Source: Frankia sp. AgB1.9
GTDB lineage: Bacteria; Actinomycetota; Actinomycetes; Frankiales; Frankiaceae
Direction of reading: 5' to 3'
Assembly: GCF_016786355.1 (NCBI RefSeq)
Contig: NZ_JADWYX010000080.1
Location: 1-42,996 of the forward strand
Length of the DNA stretch: 42,996 bases
The translations under genes were made by a program, and so were the position numbers. The notes beneath the pieces were generated by a model that made no database searches, was not told where the DNA came from, and saw only the letters and a program-made list of their open reading frames with translations. The first letter of the stretch is position 1. The number at the start of each line of letters is the position of its first letter. Below, piece by piece: positions 33,548-42,104 of this stretch.

Positions 33548-34735
33548 ATGTCGATCGGAACAGAACCAGCCCCTACCTCGGCCGGCCGCCAGACGCAGAC
33601 GGTCACGGTTCCCCGCGGCCTGAGCGGGGTCGTCGTGACCGAGACCGAGGTCGGCGACGTCCGCGGGCGCGAGGGCTTCTACCACTACCGCCATTACTCG
33701 GCGATCGAGCTGGCGCAGCGGCGGACCTTCGAGGACGTGTGGCACCTGATGCTGTTCGGCGAGCTGCCGGACGCCGCCGCGCGGGCCGCCTTCCAGGCCC
33801 GAACGGCGCCGCTTCGCCACCTGCCCGGCTCGCTGGCGGAGATACTGCCGGCGCTGGCCCGGTCCGGGAAAGGCGCGAACCCGCTGTCCGTGCTCGGCGC
33901 GGCCCTCACGGCGGCCGCTGGGGAACGCGGAATCCGGCCGTTGTACGACCTCACGCCCGAGGAACGCCGGGCCGACGCGCTGTTCGTGACGGCGCTGGTC
34001 CCGACCCTGCTGACCGCGCTCTACCGGCTCGGGCGAGGGCTGGCACCGGTCGAGCCCCGCGACGATCTTCCGTACGCGGCGAACTACCTCTACATGATGA
34101 CCGGCACGCCGCCGCGGCCCGACCAGGCTCGGGCCATCGAGCAGTACCTGATCTCGACCGTCGACCACGGCTTCAACGCGTCCACGTTCACCGCGCGGGT
34201 GATCGCGTCGACCGGCGCGGATCTCGTCGCCTGCCTGGTCGGTGGCCTCGGCGCGCTGTCCGGGCCGTTGCACGGCGGCGCCCCGAGCCGGGCTCTGGAC
34301 ACGCTGGACGCGATCGGCACCCCGGACCGGATCGACGGCTGGATTCGCGAACGCGTCCTCACCGGCGAGCGGATCATGGGCTTCGGCCATGCCGTCTACC
34401 GGACCGAGGACCCGCGGTCCCGGATGCTTCGGGAGATCGCCGAACGCATCGGCGGGGGCCAGGTCGATTTCGCGGTCGAGGTGGAGAAGCAGGTGCTCGG
34501 GATTCTCGCGGAGCTGAAGCCGGGCCGGGAGCTTTACACCAACGTGGAGTTCTACGCCGGCGTCGTGATGGAGCTGTGCGGGCTGCCCCGCGAGATGTTC
34601 ACGCCGACGTTCGCGGCGGCGCGGGTCGTCGGCTGGAGCGCGAACATTCTCGAACAGGCCGCGGACAGCAAAATCATCCGCCCGGCGGCCCGCTACGTAG
34701 GCCCGCCCCCACCCCAGCCAGTTCCCTCGACCTGA
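33548..34735 (+). CDS. Citrate synthase / 2-methylcitrate synthase-type enzyme
   Basis: 395 residues from ATG 33548 with GGAGG 8 nt upstream; an upstream in-frame ATG-like codon at 33467 would run through the operator and is rejected. Active-site blocks: ALSGPLHGGAPSRAL (His), GFGHAVYRTEDPR (His), and NVEFYAGVVMELCGLP, where Glu takes the place of the usual Asp as in some actinobacterial CitA-type enzymes. It condenses oxaloacetate with acetyl-CoA, or propionyl-CoA if a methylcitrate synthase; the motifs do not decide. It starts EVGDVRGREGFYHYRHYSA, a typical swivel region. Confidence 0.92.
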   Translation: MSIGTEPAPTSAGRQTQTVTVPRGLSGVVVTETEVGDVRGREGFYHYRHYSAIELAQRRTFEDVWHLMLFGELPDAAARAAFQARTAPLRHLPGSLAEILPALARSGKGANPLSVLGAALTAAAGERGIRPLYDLTPEERRADALFVTALVPTLLTALYRLGRGLAPVEPRDDLPYAANYLYMMTGTPPRPDQARAIEQYLISTVDHGFNASTFTARVIASTGADLVACLVGGLGALSGPLHGGAPSRALDTLDAIGTPDRIDGWIRERVLTGERIMGFGHAVYRTEDPRSRMLREIAERIGGGQVDFAVEVEKQVLGILAELKPGRELYTNVEFYAGVVMELCGLPREMFTPTFAAARVVGWSANILEQAADSKIIRPAARYVGPPPPQPVPST

Positions 34736-34740
34736 ACGCC

Positions 34741-34778
34741 GCCGGCCGTCGCCCTGGCCGGCAACCCAGGGCGCCGGC
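34741..34778 (+). terminator. Terminator after the citrate synthase gene
   Basis: GCCCTGG (34751-34757) pairs with CCAGGGC (34766-34772), and outer GCCGGC (34741-34746) with GCCGGC (34773-34778), giving a two-part stem that begins 5 bases after the stop. Confidence 0.65.
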
Positions 34779-34929
34779 CGACGCGTGTCGCCGCGAGGGC
34801 GTCCGGCTGACCCCCCACCGCGATGTCGTTACAGTCACCGCACGGCTTCGGATCCGGAACGAGCACCCGGCAGTGCCCGTTCTGGAAACGTGTGAAGCCA
34901 CGGCGGCGATAACGGGGAGGCGGCTGTTG

Positions 34930-36249
34930 GTGGCAGGGTTGGATGACGCGCGGGTCCAGGAAATGGACGGGCGGCAGCGGCGCGTCGCCAGAGAGGCGCT
35001 GGGGGCGGCTTTCCCGTCCTGGGGACGGTTCGCGGAGCTGCTCGACCGCGTCAACCGCAGGATCACCGACTACGGCGCCGAACGCACGCCACTGCCGGAT
35101 GTGGTTTACGCAGTCGTCGAGGGCGCGCTCGCCGAAGGTTGGCTTACCCAGCTACTGGACGAGGCCGCTCGGGCAAATCCCGGGAACCGGCTGCTATCGG
35201 ACGTGGTGACCAGCTATCGCGTCACCGCAGGTCCGGGCGCCGCCAACCCCGCTACCGAGGTGATCAGCCCGCCGGATGTGCGCACGGTGATCGGCACGTT
35301 GGCGGACGAGTTCTCGGACCCGACGGCGGCGAAGACGCTGATAGCGGCGGCGGGCCTGCGACCGGCGCGGCAGCCGACCTGGCAGGTGGGGAACGCCGAG
35401 CTGTTCTGGTTCGAGGTCTATCGCCTCTACGAGGGCGGTGCGGTCGTCGGTGGCTGGCCGCTGGTGCTGCGGGAGGCGTATCTCCAACGGCCAGCCAACC
35501 CGGTCATCCGCGCGGCGGCGCTCGCCGCCGGGGTCGCCGACGCCACGGCGTCGTCCTCGCCGCCGGCGGAATCCCCGCCGCTGGCGCAGGGTGGCACCGG
35601 CCGTGCCACGTCGGCCGCCGCCGGGCCTGAGCGGCGGACCGCTCCTCCGGCGAACCCGACAGGCACGGCGAGCGTGCCCCGGGCCGATGCTCGGCCTGGC
35701 GTCCCGAATTCCGGCACGTCGGCCGGCGGTACTTCTCCCGCGACCGGCGTGGCCGCGGGCGCGGGACCTGCCACAGAACGCGAGTGGGACTTCTTCGTGT
35801 CCTATACCGCCGCCAACAAGGGCTGGGCAGAGTGGATCGCCTGGCAGCTGGAGGAGGCCGGCTACACGGTCTACATCCAGGCGTGGGACTTCGTGCCGGG
35901 CTCGAACTGGATGAACATGATGACACGGGGAATCCAGCGCGCCAACCGGACGATCACCGTGCTCTCCCACGCCTACATCGACTCGGTGTGGGGAACAGCC
36001 GAATGGCAGGCGGCGCTGCGCGACGACCCGGAGGGGTTCAAGCGCAAGGTCATCCCGGTGCGGGTCGAGGACTGCGAGCGGCCCACGCTGCTGGAGACCG
36101 TCGTCGGCGTCGACCTGTTCGATCTGCCCGAGGACGAGACCGCGGCCCGCCTGCTGGCCGGGGTCGCGGCCGCGCTCGGCGGCCGCACGAAGCCGAACAC
36201 GAAGCCCAGCTTCCCGCCGAACAAGGGAGGCGCCCCGCCGGCACGCTGA
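34930..36249 (+). CDS. EAD1-EAD-TIR protein, putative immune effector
   Basis: 439 residues from GTG 34930, with GGGGAGG 9 nt upstream (TTG 34927 is possible); the open frame further upstream is a shadow of the citrate synthase gene. Residues 3-92 match effector-associated domain 1 (REALGAAFPSWGRFAELLDR, VVEGALAEGWLTQLLDEAAR, NPGNRLL). Residues 111-196 form a second helical adaptor-like domain ending LREAYLQRPANPV. A disordered Pro/Ala/Ser linker (204-283) follows, then a TIR domain at 285-416: WDFFVSYTAANKGWAEWIAW, YIQAWDFVPGSNW, TVLSHAYIDSVWGTAEWQ. The SxW...E pattern places the NADase Glu at about 358. TIR enzymes of this kind cleave NAD+ or make signalling nucleotides. No partner gene is adjacent. 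Confidence 0.88.
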   Translation: MAGLDDARVQEMDGRQRRVAREALGAAFPSWGRFAELLDRVNRRITDYGAERTPLPDVVYAVVEGALAEGWLTQLLDEAARANPGNRLLSDVVTSYRVTAGPGAANPATEVISPPDVRTVIGTLADEFSDPTAAKTLIAAAGLRPARQPTWQVGNAELFWFEVYRLYEGGAVVGGWPLVLREAYLQRPANPVIRAAALAAGVADATASSSPPAESPPLAQGGTGRATSAAAGPERRTAPPANPTGTASVPRADARPGVPNSGTSAGGTSPATGVAAGAGPATEREWDFFVSYTAANKGWAEWIAWQLEEAGYTVYIQAWDFVPGSNWMNMMTRGIQRANRTITVLSHAYIDSVWGTAEWQAALRDDPEGFKRKVIPVRVEDCERPTLLETVVGVDLFDLPEDETAARLLAGVAAALGGRTKPNTKPSFPPNKGGAPPAR

Positions 36250-36304
36250 CGAGCCAGGCGTCGGCGTATCCCGCCCGGCCAGCAAGGCATCGGCGCGGGC
36301 GCCC

Positions 36305-37252
36305 TCAGGTCACGGTGTACGCGGCGCGCTGGCGGGCCAGGACGTGGTCGCGGGCGGCGACGCCGGAGTTGTCGACCTCGTCGGTGCCGGCGGCGGCCGG
36401 GGCGACCCACGTATCGAGGTCCGGGTGGTGGAAGAACACCGCCGAGAAGCGGTCGGTCTGCGGGACGCCGGGGGTGCGGGGCGGGTTGACGACGCGGTGG
36501 AGGTTCTTCGGGATCTGACCGCGGGTCCACAGATGCAGCAGGTCACCGGCCTGGAGCAGGATCGCGCCCGGCGGGAACTCGACCGACGCCCACCCGCCAT
36601 CCGGGCCGACAGCGGCCTCCAGGCCGCCGCGGCCGTCGGCCCACAGGAGGGTGAGGCCGCCGATGTCGGCGTGGGCGCGCTGCCGGGTCTGGCCCGGTCC
36701 CGGCTCGTCGGGCTGGGCGAGGTAGTGGTTCACGCACAGGTTCGAGTGCTGCCGCGACGTCCAGGCCGGCAGGTCGGCGTCGGGCAGCCCGAGCGCCTCG
36801 GCGATCATCTCGACCAGCCGGTTCGTCAGCGCCCGCGCCGTCCGGTAGTAGGCGGTCCAGGCCGGCGCCATCCGGGCCGGATTCGCCGGCCACTGGGCGA
36901 AGGCCGCAACCCAGGCGGCATCGCTAGAGAACCCGGCGGGGTCCGGCAGAGCCAGCTCATAGCGCTCCAACAGCAGGGCGTCCGCGCCCCCCTCGTACAA
37001 CGGCTGCCACCCGACCCACTCCCCCGTGCCCGACCAGCGCACCCGCGCCTTCTCCCCTGGGTCGAGTGCGAAGAACTCCTGGGAGGTCTCGACCATCGCC
37101 GCGAGGTCCGCGCCGAAGGACCCGGCGGCCGAGAATCGGTCCAGCCCGGTGAGGAACACGCACGAGTGCGCGCGCAGCGCCTCGACCAGCGCGCCGGCTG
37201 AGGTAGTCGGGAAATCGAGCACGGGTACCCGCGCCGCGGGAACAGCAGCCAT
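36305..37252 (-). CDS. 2-oxoglutarate/Fe(II) oxygenase, isopenicillin N synthase-like
   Basis: 315 residues from ATG 37252, which has GGAG 5 nt upstream (a GTG one codon earlier is also open). The N-terminal DIOX_N part reads VPVLDFPTTSAGALVEALRA. The double-stranded beta-helix has the iron ligands H194 and D196 in QRAHADIGGLTLLW and H252 in KNLHRVVNPP, and the 2-oxoglutarate-binding R268xS270 in TDRFSAVFFHHP. It would hydroxylate or desaturate a small molecule. There is no biosynthetic cluster around it, so the substrate is unknown. Confidence 0.92.
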   Translation of the reverse strand: MAAVPAARVPVLDFPTTSAGALVEALRAHSCVFLTGLDRFSAAGSFGADLAAMVETSQEFFALDPGEKARVRWSGTGEWVGWQPLYEGGADALLLERYELALPDPAGFSSDAAWVAAFAQWPANPARMAPAWTAYYRTARALTNRLVEMIAEALGLPDADLPAWTSRQHSNLCVNHYLAQPDEPGPGQTRQRAHADIGGLTLLWADGRGGLEAAVGPDGGWASVEFPPGAILLQAGDLLHLWTRGQIPKNLHRVVNPPRTPGVPQTDRFSAVFFHHPDLDTWVAPAAAGTDEVDNSGVAARDHVLARQRAAYTVT

Positions 37253-37542
37253 CACGTCTCCAGGTCGGTGGCAGACACCGGGCCGCCGTTCCGACGCTGG
37301 AGGTGATACCCGAGAACGCTCCCGACGCTAGCCGCGGCCCGTTCAGCCGGTCAACCCGCTCCTGAGCGCCGCTCACCACGCCACCGCCGACCGGTCGCCT
37401 GGACCGCCGGGCGGCGGTAGCCGCGAGCCGGTAGCGGGGCCTGGGATCGGTGGCCGGGCCCGGGCCCGTCGGCGCGCGGCGGTTGGGGCTACTAACGTCC
37501 GGCGAGGACCGGTGGCGCGGGTGGACGGTGGGAAGGAGTCGG

Positions 37543-38706
37543 GTGAGCGGGCTGACCCAGGACGAGCTGGACATGGTCGCGCTGGTGCGGGAGTTCGTCG
37601 ACGAGCGGGTCAGGCCCGGGGTACGCGAGTTCGAGGCGTCCGACACCTATCCCGACGCGTTCATCGAGGAGATGAAGCAGCTCGGCTTCTTCGGCCTGCT
37701 GGCTCCCGCGGAGTTCGGTGGCGTCGACATCTCGATGGCCGGGTTCGCCCGGGTCACCGAGGAGCTGGCCCGCGGCTGGATGAGCCTGGCCGGGGCGATC
37801 GGCGGCCACTCTGTCATCACCTATCTGATCAGGACGTTCGGGACCGAGGCGCAGCGGCACGGCTACCTGCCCCGCATGGCCACCGGTGAGGTCCGCGCGA
37901 CGATGGCGCTGACCGAGCCGTCCGGTGGCTCCGATCTTCAGGCAATGCGCACCTACGCCGCCCAGGACGGCGACGACTGGGTGATCAACGGCGCCAAGAC
38001 CTGGATCTCGAACGCCGCCCATTCCGGGCTGATCGGCCTGCTGTGCCGCACCGACCGGAACGCACAGCCCCCGCACCGTGGCATGTCCGTGATCCTGGTC
38101 GAGCCCGGCCCTGGGCTCGACATCTCGGCGAAGATCCCGAAGCTCGGCTACCGGGGCGTCGAGGCGTGCACCCTGTCGTTCGACGACATGCGGGTGCCTG
38201 GCATCGCGGTCCTCGGCGAAGCGCCCGGCAAGGGCTGGGGACAGATGATGCGCGGGCTTGAGGTCGGCCGCATCCAGGTCGCGTCCAGGGCTCTCGGTGT
38301 CGGCCAGGCCGCTCTGGAGGCCGCGATCGCCTATGCGCAGCAGCGGGAGACCTTCGGCCAGCCGATCTGGAAGCATCAGAGCGTCGGCAATCTAATCGCG
38401 GACATGGCGACCCAGATGCGGGCGGCCCGGCTGCTGACCACCGACGCGGCGGACCGGTTCGACTCCGGCGCCCGCTGCGATCTGGAGGCGGGGATGGCGA
38501 AGCTCTTCGCCTCCGAGACCGCGATGAAGGTGGCACTCGACGCGATGCGGGTGCACGGCGGCTACGGCTACTCGAAGGAGTTCGACGTCGAGCGCTACTT
38601 CCGCGACGCCCCGTTGATGATCCTCGGCGAGGGCACCAACGAGATCCAGCGCAATGTCATCGCGGCCCAGGTCATCGCCCGCGACGCGGCCGGCGAACGC
38701 TACTGA
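37543..38706 (+). CDS. Acyl-CoA dehydrogenase
   Basis: 387 residues from GTG 37543 with GGAAGGAG just upstream; a frame to 37450 is open but unsupported. Motifs: LGFFGLLAPAEFGGVDISM, ATMALTEPSGGSDLQAMRT and WVINGAKTWISNA (FAD/substrate signature 1), GLEVGRIQVASRALGVGQAALE, RETFGQPIWKHQS, HGGYGYSKEFDVERYFRDA and GEGTNEIQRNVIA with the catalytic-base Glu. It introduces the alpha-beta double bond in an acyl-CoA, passing electrons to an electron-transfer flavoprotein. It is divergent from the oxygenase gene. Confidence 0.95.
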   Translation: MSGLTQDELDMVALVREFVDERVRPGVREFEASDTYPDAFIEEMKQLGFFGLLAPAEFGGVDISMAGFARVTEELARGWMSLAGAIGGHSVITYLIRTFGTEAQRHGYLPRMATGEVRATMALTEPSGGSDLQAMRTYAAQDGDDWVINGAKTWISNAAHSGLIGLLCRTDRNAQPPHRGMSVILVEPGPGLDISAKIPKLGYRGVEACTLSFDDMRVPGIAVLGEAPGKGWGQMMRGLEVGRIQVASRALGVGQAALEAAIAYAQQRETFGQPIWKHQSVGNLIADMATQMRAARLLTTDAADRFDSGARCDLEAGMAKLFASETAMKVALDAMRVHGGYGYSKEFDVERYFRDAPLMILGEGTNEIQRNVIAAQVIARDAAGERY

Positions 38707-38815
38707 GGACGCGAAGGCCGGCCCTGGAGCGTTCCGGCAGGGCGTTCCGGCAGAGCGCTTCCCAACCGCGTGAGCGCCGGCGACGGTGTCGCACCGGGCG
38801 GGGCGTCGCGCCCGG

Positions 38816-39760
38816 TCAGGACCCGTCGTCGATGGTGTCCGGCTCGACGCCGGCGGTCAGCCAGTCGGCGTAGGACAGGCCGGTCACCTCCTCCAGCAGC
38901 GCGATGTCCTCGACGAAGTAGGGCAGCACGGCGGCGCGCTGCCGCGGGGTGAGCGCCGGCCGTCCGCCCTTCTGCCGTTGAAGTGCCGTGAGCAGCGGGC
39001 CACGCGCGACCTGGCGGACGGGTACCGGGAAGTGGTGGCCCATCTGGCCGCCCGTGCGCAGCAACGCCCGCAGGACCGCGTTGACCGGGGTGTCCGCGAC
39101 GAACGGCGTCACGTTCTCCGAGGGCACCACGTCGAGCTGACCGGTGGCCACCCCGAGGAAGTCGCACACCTTGTCCAGCGTCGCGACGGGCTCCTCGCGT
39201 AGCTCGCGGTAGCGCAGCAGCAGGACCTGATCCCGGGAGAACAGGCTGAACAGGTGCGCGAGCTGGGCGCCGTACCGGCCCTGGGAGACGTAGTGCCAGA
39301 AGTGCGCCCAGCCGGCGGCCCGGCGCTGTTCCTCGAGCGCGCAGGCCCGGACGAAGTCCCGTTCGGCCTCGAGCCCGGCCGCCCACAGGTGGGTCCAGTT
39401 CGAGTGCGCCCGGTCCACCGGATTGCGCAGCAGCACGACGAGCCGCGCCTTCGGCAGCAGCCGCCGGATCCGGTTCTGCGCATCCAGGTCGTACAGGTAG
39501 AACGGCGTGGCCTCGCCCAGCAGCGCGTCCTCCGGCGCCGGGTCGAAAAGGGCCTCGTAGTCGGCGCGCCGCCAGACGTGCTCCTGGTAGGTCTGCGCGT
39601 CGCCGGGCCCGCCCCGCGACGGCGGTGGGCCCTCCGAGAGGAAGAACTTCGGCTCCTTCACCGTCGGAAGGAACAGCGCGGGATGCCGGCTGAGGGCGGC
39701 ATGCAGCGCTGTCGTCCCGGCCTTCGGCACGCCGATCACGAGAAAGTCGGGTAGGGCCAT
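38816..39760 (-). CDS. Sulfotransferase domain protein (heparan/NodH type)
   Basis: 314 residues from ATG 39760, with AGGAG 9 nt upstream; the frame to 39964 is not supported. 5'-phosphosulfate loop DFLVIGVPKAGTTALHAAL (5-23), KEPKFFLSEG, GEATPFYLYD, and the 3'-phosphate site RLVVLLRNPVDRAHSNWTHLW. The C-terminus has VLLLRYRELREEPVATLDKVCDFLGV. It uses PAPS to sulfate a carbohydrate or lipid hydroxyl. It is of a different subgroup from the sulfotransferase at 7.8 kb and has no obvious partner. Confidence 0.92.
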   Translation of the reverse strand: MALPDFLVIGVPKAGTTALHAALSRHPALFLPTVKEPKFFLSEGPPPSRGGPGDAQTYQEHVWRRADYEALFDPAPEDALLGEATPFYLYDLDAQNRIRRLLPKARLVVLLRNPVDRAHSNWTHLWAAGLEAERDFVRACALEEQRRAAGWAHFWHYVSQGRYGAQLAHLFSLFSRDQVLLLRYRELREEPVATLDKVCDFLGVATGQLDVVPSENVTPFVADTPVNAVLRALLRTGGQMGHHFPVPVRQVARGPLLTALQRQKGGRPALTPRQRAAVLPYFVEDIALLEEVTGLSYADWLTAGVEPDTIDDGS

Positions 39761-39985
39761 CGTCGGCACGCTCCTGGCACGGATGAGGACGGTCACGAGC
39801 CGACGGCCGCTGCGGAGCGCCGACGGTGTCAGCCTCGGACGCGGCGACGGATCAACGTCCCCGCCCGGGCGCCAGTGCCGGGGCAGCGACTTTCGAACCC
39901 TAACCGATAGCCCATCATTCCGACGGGAAAACTTGTGATAAGTGACGAGGACAGCATTGTTCACCCGGGCGGTAGAGTTTCCGGG

Positions 39986-40954
39986 GTGCCGACCGCCTCG
40001 CCAGTCCTGGACGCAACGACACCCCCGCCCGGTGTGCCACTCCCCCGCCTCGCCGCGGCGGTGACCGTGGCCGCCCCCGAGGGAGACGGTCCTGGCTACT
40101 GGGCCGGGGCGCCCAGCGCGCTGCTGGTCGACGGCATTTTCTACCTCGCCTACCGGCTACGCCGGCCCGTCGGCGCCGGGCGCGGCCACTCCGTGGTGAT
40201 CGCAACTTCGCCGGACGGGGAGCACTTCACCGAGATCGCGCGTATCGACCGCAATCCGTTCGGCGCCGAGTCGCTGGAGCGCCCCGCGCTGGTGCACACC
40301 CCGGACGGTCGCTGGCGGCTGTACGTCAGCTGCGCCACGCCCGACAGCCCGCACTGGTGGGTCGACCTGCTGGAGGCCGACGACCCGGCGGCCTTCGACC
40401 CGAGCCAGCGGCGCACCGTGCTGCCCGGCGACGCGTCGACCGCCGTCAAGGACCCCGTGGTCCGCTGGCATGACGGCGGTTGGCATCTGTGGGCGTCCTG
40501 CCACCCGCTCGACGACCCGGCCGCCACGGACCGGATGGACAGCCAGTACGCCACCAGCCCCGACGGCATCAGCTGGACCTGGCAGGGCGTCGCGCTCGCG
40601 CCCCGCCCCGGCCACTGGGACGCCCGCGGGGTTCGGATCAGCGAGGTGCTGCTGGACGGCCCGACCCCGGTCGCCCTCTACGACGGCCGGGCCAGCGCGG
40701 CCGAGAACTGGTACGAGCGCACCGGGCTCGCCACCGGCGTACCCGCGCAGGGCGGCGGCCTCGGCCGGTTCGTCGCGGTCGGCACCGCCCCGCACGCGGT
40801 CTCCCCCGACGGCGACGGCGCGCTGCGCTACGTCACCGTCGTCGACCTGCCCGACGGCGCCTACCGGCTCTTCTACGAGGCGAGCCGCCCCGACGGGACC
40901 CACGAGCTGCGCACCGAACTGCTCGCCGCCGATCTCCCGGCGACCCAGTCCTAG
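39986..40954 (+). CDS. Five-bladed beta-propeller protein, glycosidase-like
   Basis: About 322 residues from GTG 39986 (GTG 39935 would add 17 residues; neither has a clear ribosome site). Repeated blade motifs typical of GH43/62/DUF1861-like propellers: SALLVDGIFYLAYRLRR, VVIATSPDGEHFTEIARI, RWRLYVSCATPD, SQYATSPDGISWTWQG and GAYRLFYEASRPDGTHELRT. The recurring TSPDGxxF/W element is the strongest sign. There is no signal peptide, so it acts in the cytoplasm. Catalytic carboxylates cannot be assigned. Confidence 0.82.
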   Translation: MPTASPVLDATTPPPGVPLPRLAAAVTVAAPEGDGPGYWAGAPSALLVDGIFYLAYRLRRPVGAGRGHSVVIATSPDGEHFTEIARIDRNPFGAESLERPALVHTPDGRWRLYVSCATPDSPHWWVDLLEADDPAAFDPSQRRTVLPGDASTAVKDPVVRWHDGGWHLWASCHPLDDPAATDRMDSQYATSPDGISWTWQGVALAPRPGHWDARGVRISEVLLDGPTPVALYDGRASAAENWYERTGLATGVPAQGGGLGRFVAVGTAPHAVSPDGDGALRYVTVVDLPDGAYRLFYEASRPDGTHELRTELLAADLPATQS

Positions 40955-41026
40955 AACGGCCCCGCCGGGAACTCTCGCGGCGGGCCGCCGCCATTACGCC
41001 GGTCGCGTTCCGCTGGGTCGGCTTCC

Positions 41027-41524
41027 GTGAGTCATCACGCCGGACGCGCGCGGCCATACGATGCCGGTAAAGCGGCAGTTGTCGCCATTTCGCCGAAGAC
41101 GTGGGCGTCTGCCGCCGCCGATGGCGAGAGCTGCTGCCGAGGAGGAGGAGAAATCTTCGTTCTCAGCGTCGCGCTGACGGTTCTGTTGCTGCTGGAGGTT
41201 CTCCCGTCGGCCGGCGCCCAGCTCGGGCGGTTCGAGGTCGGGATGAAACGGCTGGACGAGCTGACCCGGCTGGGTCTGGCGGACGGCCGTCACCTCTGGG
41301 TCCTCCCGGTCCTCGGCACCGTCCATCTGATCGGCGGCGCCGCGGTCATCGTCGGGATCTGGCTGCCCGCCGTCGGAGTCGCGGGTGCCGCTCTGGAGGC
41401 CGTCGTGTTCGGGTGGGTGCTGTACCGGCAGCTGCGCGCCGGCGACCGCGGCGGTGCGCTTTTCGCCTACACCCTTTTCACGGCCATGGCGCTGGCCGTG
41501 CTCGTGGTCGACGCGCTGCGCTGA
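41027..41524 (+). CDS. DoxX-like small integral membrane protein
   Basis: The real protein is probably about 123 residues, with four membrane segments beginning FVLSVALTVLLLLEVLPSAG, then VLPVLGTVHLIGGAAVIVGIW, VAGAALEAVVFGWVL and LFAYTLFTAMALAVLVV. This is the DoxX-like pattern. The start is unclear. The annotated frame opens at GTG 41027, but the soluble first 42 residues look non-coding. An excellent GGAGGAGGAG (41141-41150) stands just before an in-frame ATC at 41153. A non-AUG start there is possible. Function unknown; relatives are linked to redox or quinone-related membrane processes. Confidence 0.72.
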   Translation: MSHHAGRARPYDAGKAAVVAISPKTWASAAADGESCCRGGGEIFVLSVALTVLLLLEVLPSAGAQLGRFEVGMKRLDELTRLGLADGRHLWVLPVLGTVHLIGGAAVIVGIWLPAVGVAGAALEAVVFGWVLYRQLRAGDRGGALFAYTLFTAMALAVLVVDALR

Positions 41525-41628
41525 CGCCGCCTGCCGTCGAAATCCCGTCCCGCGCGGCGCCGATGGCCGCACACTGAAGGCGCCGTCCGGCGCGGGACGC
41601 GCGCGGCCGGCTCGCGAGGGGTGACGTC

Positions 41629-41865
41629 ATGGCGCTGGGCAACGCGAAACCGGCCTTCGTCTGCGAGAGCTGCCACCAGCGCAGGACCGGCGCGAGCACG
41701 CTGACCGTCACCGGCCGACGGCTGTGCCCGGACTGCTCGGACCAGCTCGACGCGGCGGCGGCCGGGGCGATCGCAAACCCCGGTAACCCGGTCGGTGGGG
41801 CGATCGCCACCGCCGGTTGGCTCGCCGCGCTACGGTCCCACCGCCGGGCCCGCAGGACCGGCTGA
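41629..41865 (+). CDS. Small zinc-ribbon protein
   Basis: 78 residues from ATG 41629, with GAGGGG 6 nt upstream. Two CxxC pairs (FVCESCHQRR at 11-20 and RLCPDCSDQL at about 31-40) should bind one zinc. A Gly/Ala-rich stretch with some hydrophobic character (AIANPGNPVGGAIATAGWLAAL) and a basic tail follow. It resembles short hypothetical zinc-ribbon proteins of actinomycetes. The function is unknown; codon bias and the clear ribosome site support it being real. Confidence 0.7.
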   Translation: MALGNAKPAFVCESCHQRRTGASTLTVTGRRLCPDCSDQLDAAAAGAIANPGNPVGGAIATAGWLAALRSHRRARRTG

Positions 41866-42104
41866 TCGCGGCTTCCTCACGGCGGCTCGCCCGCTCCTGC
41901 CCACGTGCCAGGGCGCCTGGGCGGCGCGGCGCCGGATTCCGGCCGGACCGGCTTGAAATAGGTCGCCATAGACGCTTGCCCATTCTCAAGCCTGGTGATC
42001 GCCGAGCTGACGCAGGTCGGCGGCAAGGTCGCTCGCCGAGGACACGGTCGTCGACCGCGGACAGGGATCGAACCGTCGGTGACACTCGGGCGACGGGTGC
42101 CCGC

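Noticed and set aside
34930..37255. TIR gene plus 2OG oxygenase considered as a two-gene defence operon
   Set aside because: The genes are convergent, and the oxygenase has ordinary small-molecule oxygenase motifs with no adaptor domain.
42040..42100. GGATCGAACC at about 42066, resembling the T-loop of a tRNA on the minus strand
   Set aside because: The T-stem does not pair (C against T and A against G at key positions) and no acceptor, D or anticodon arms can be drawn.
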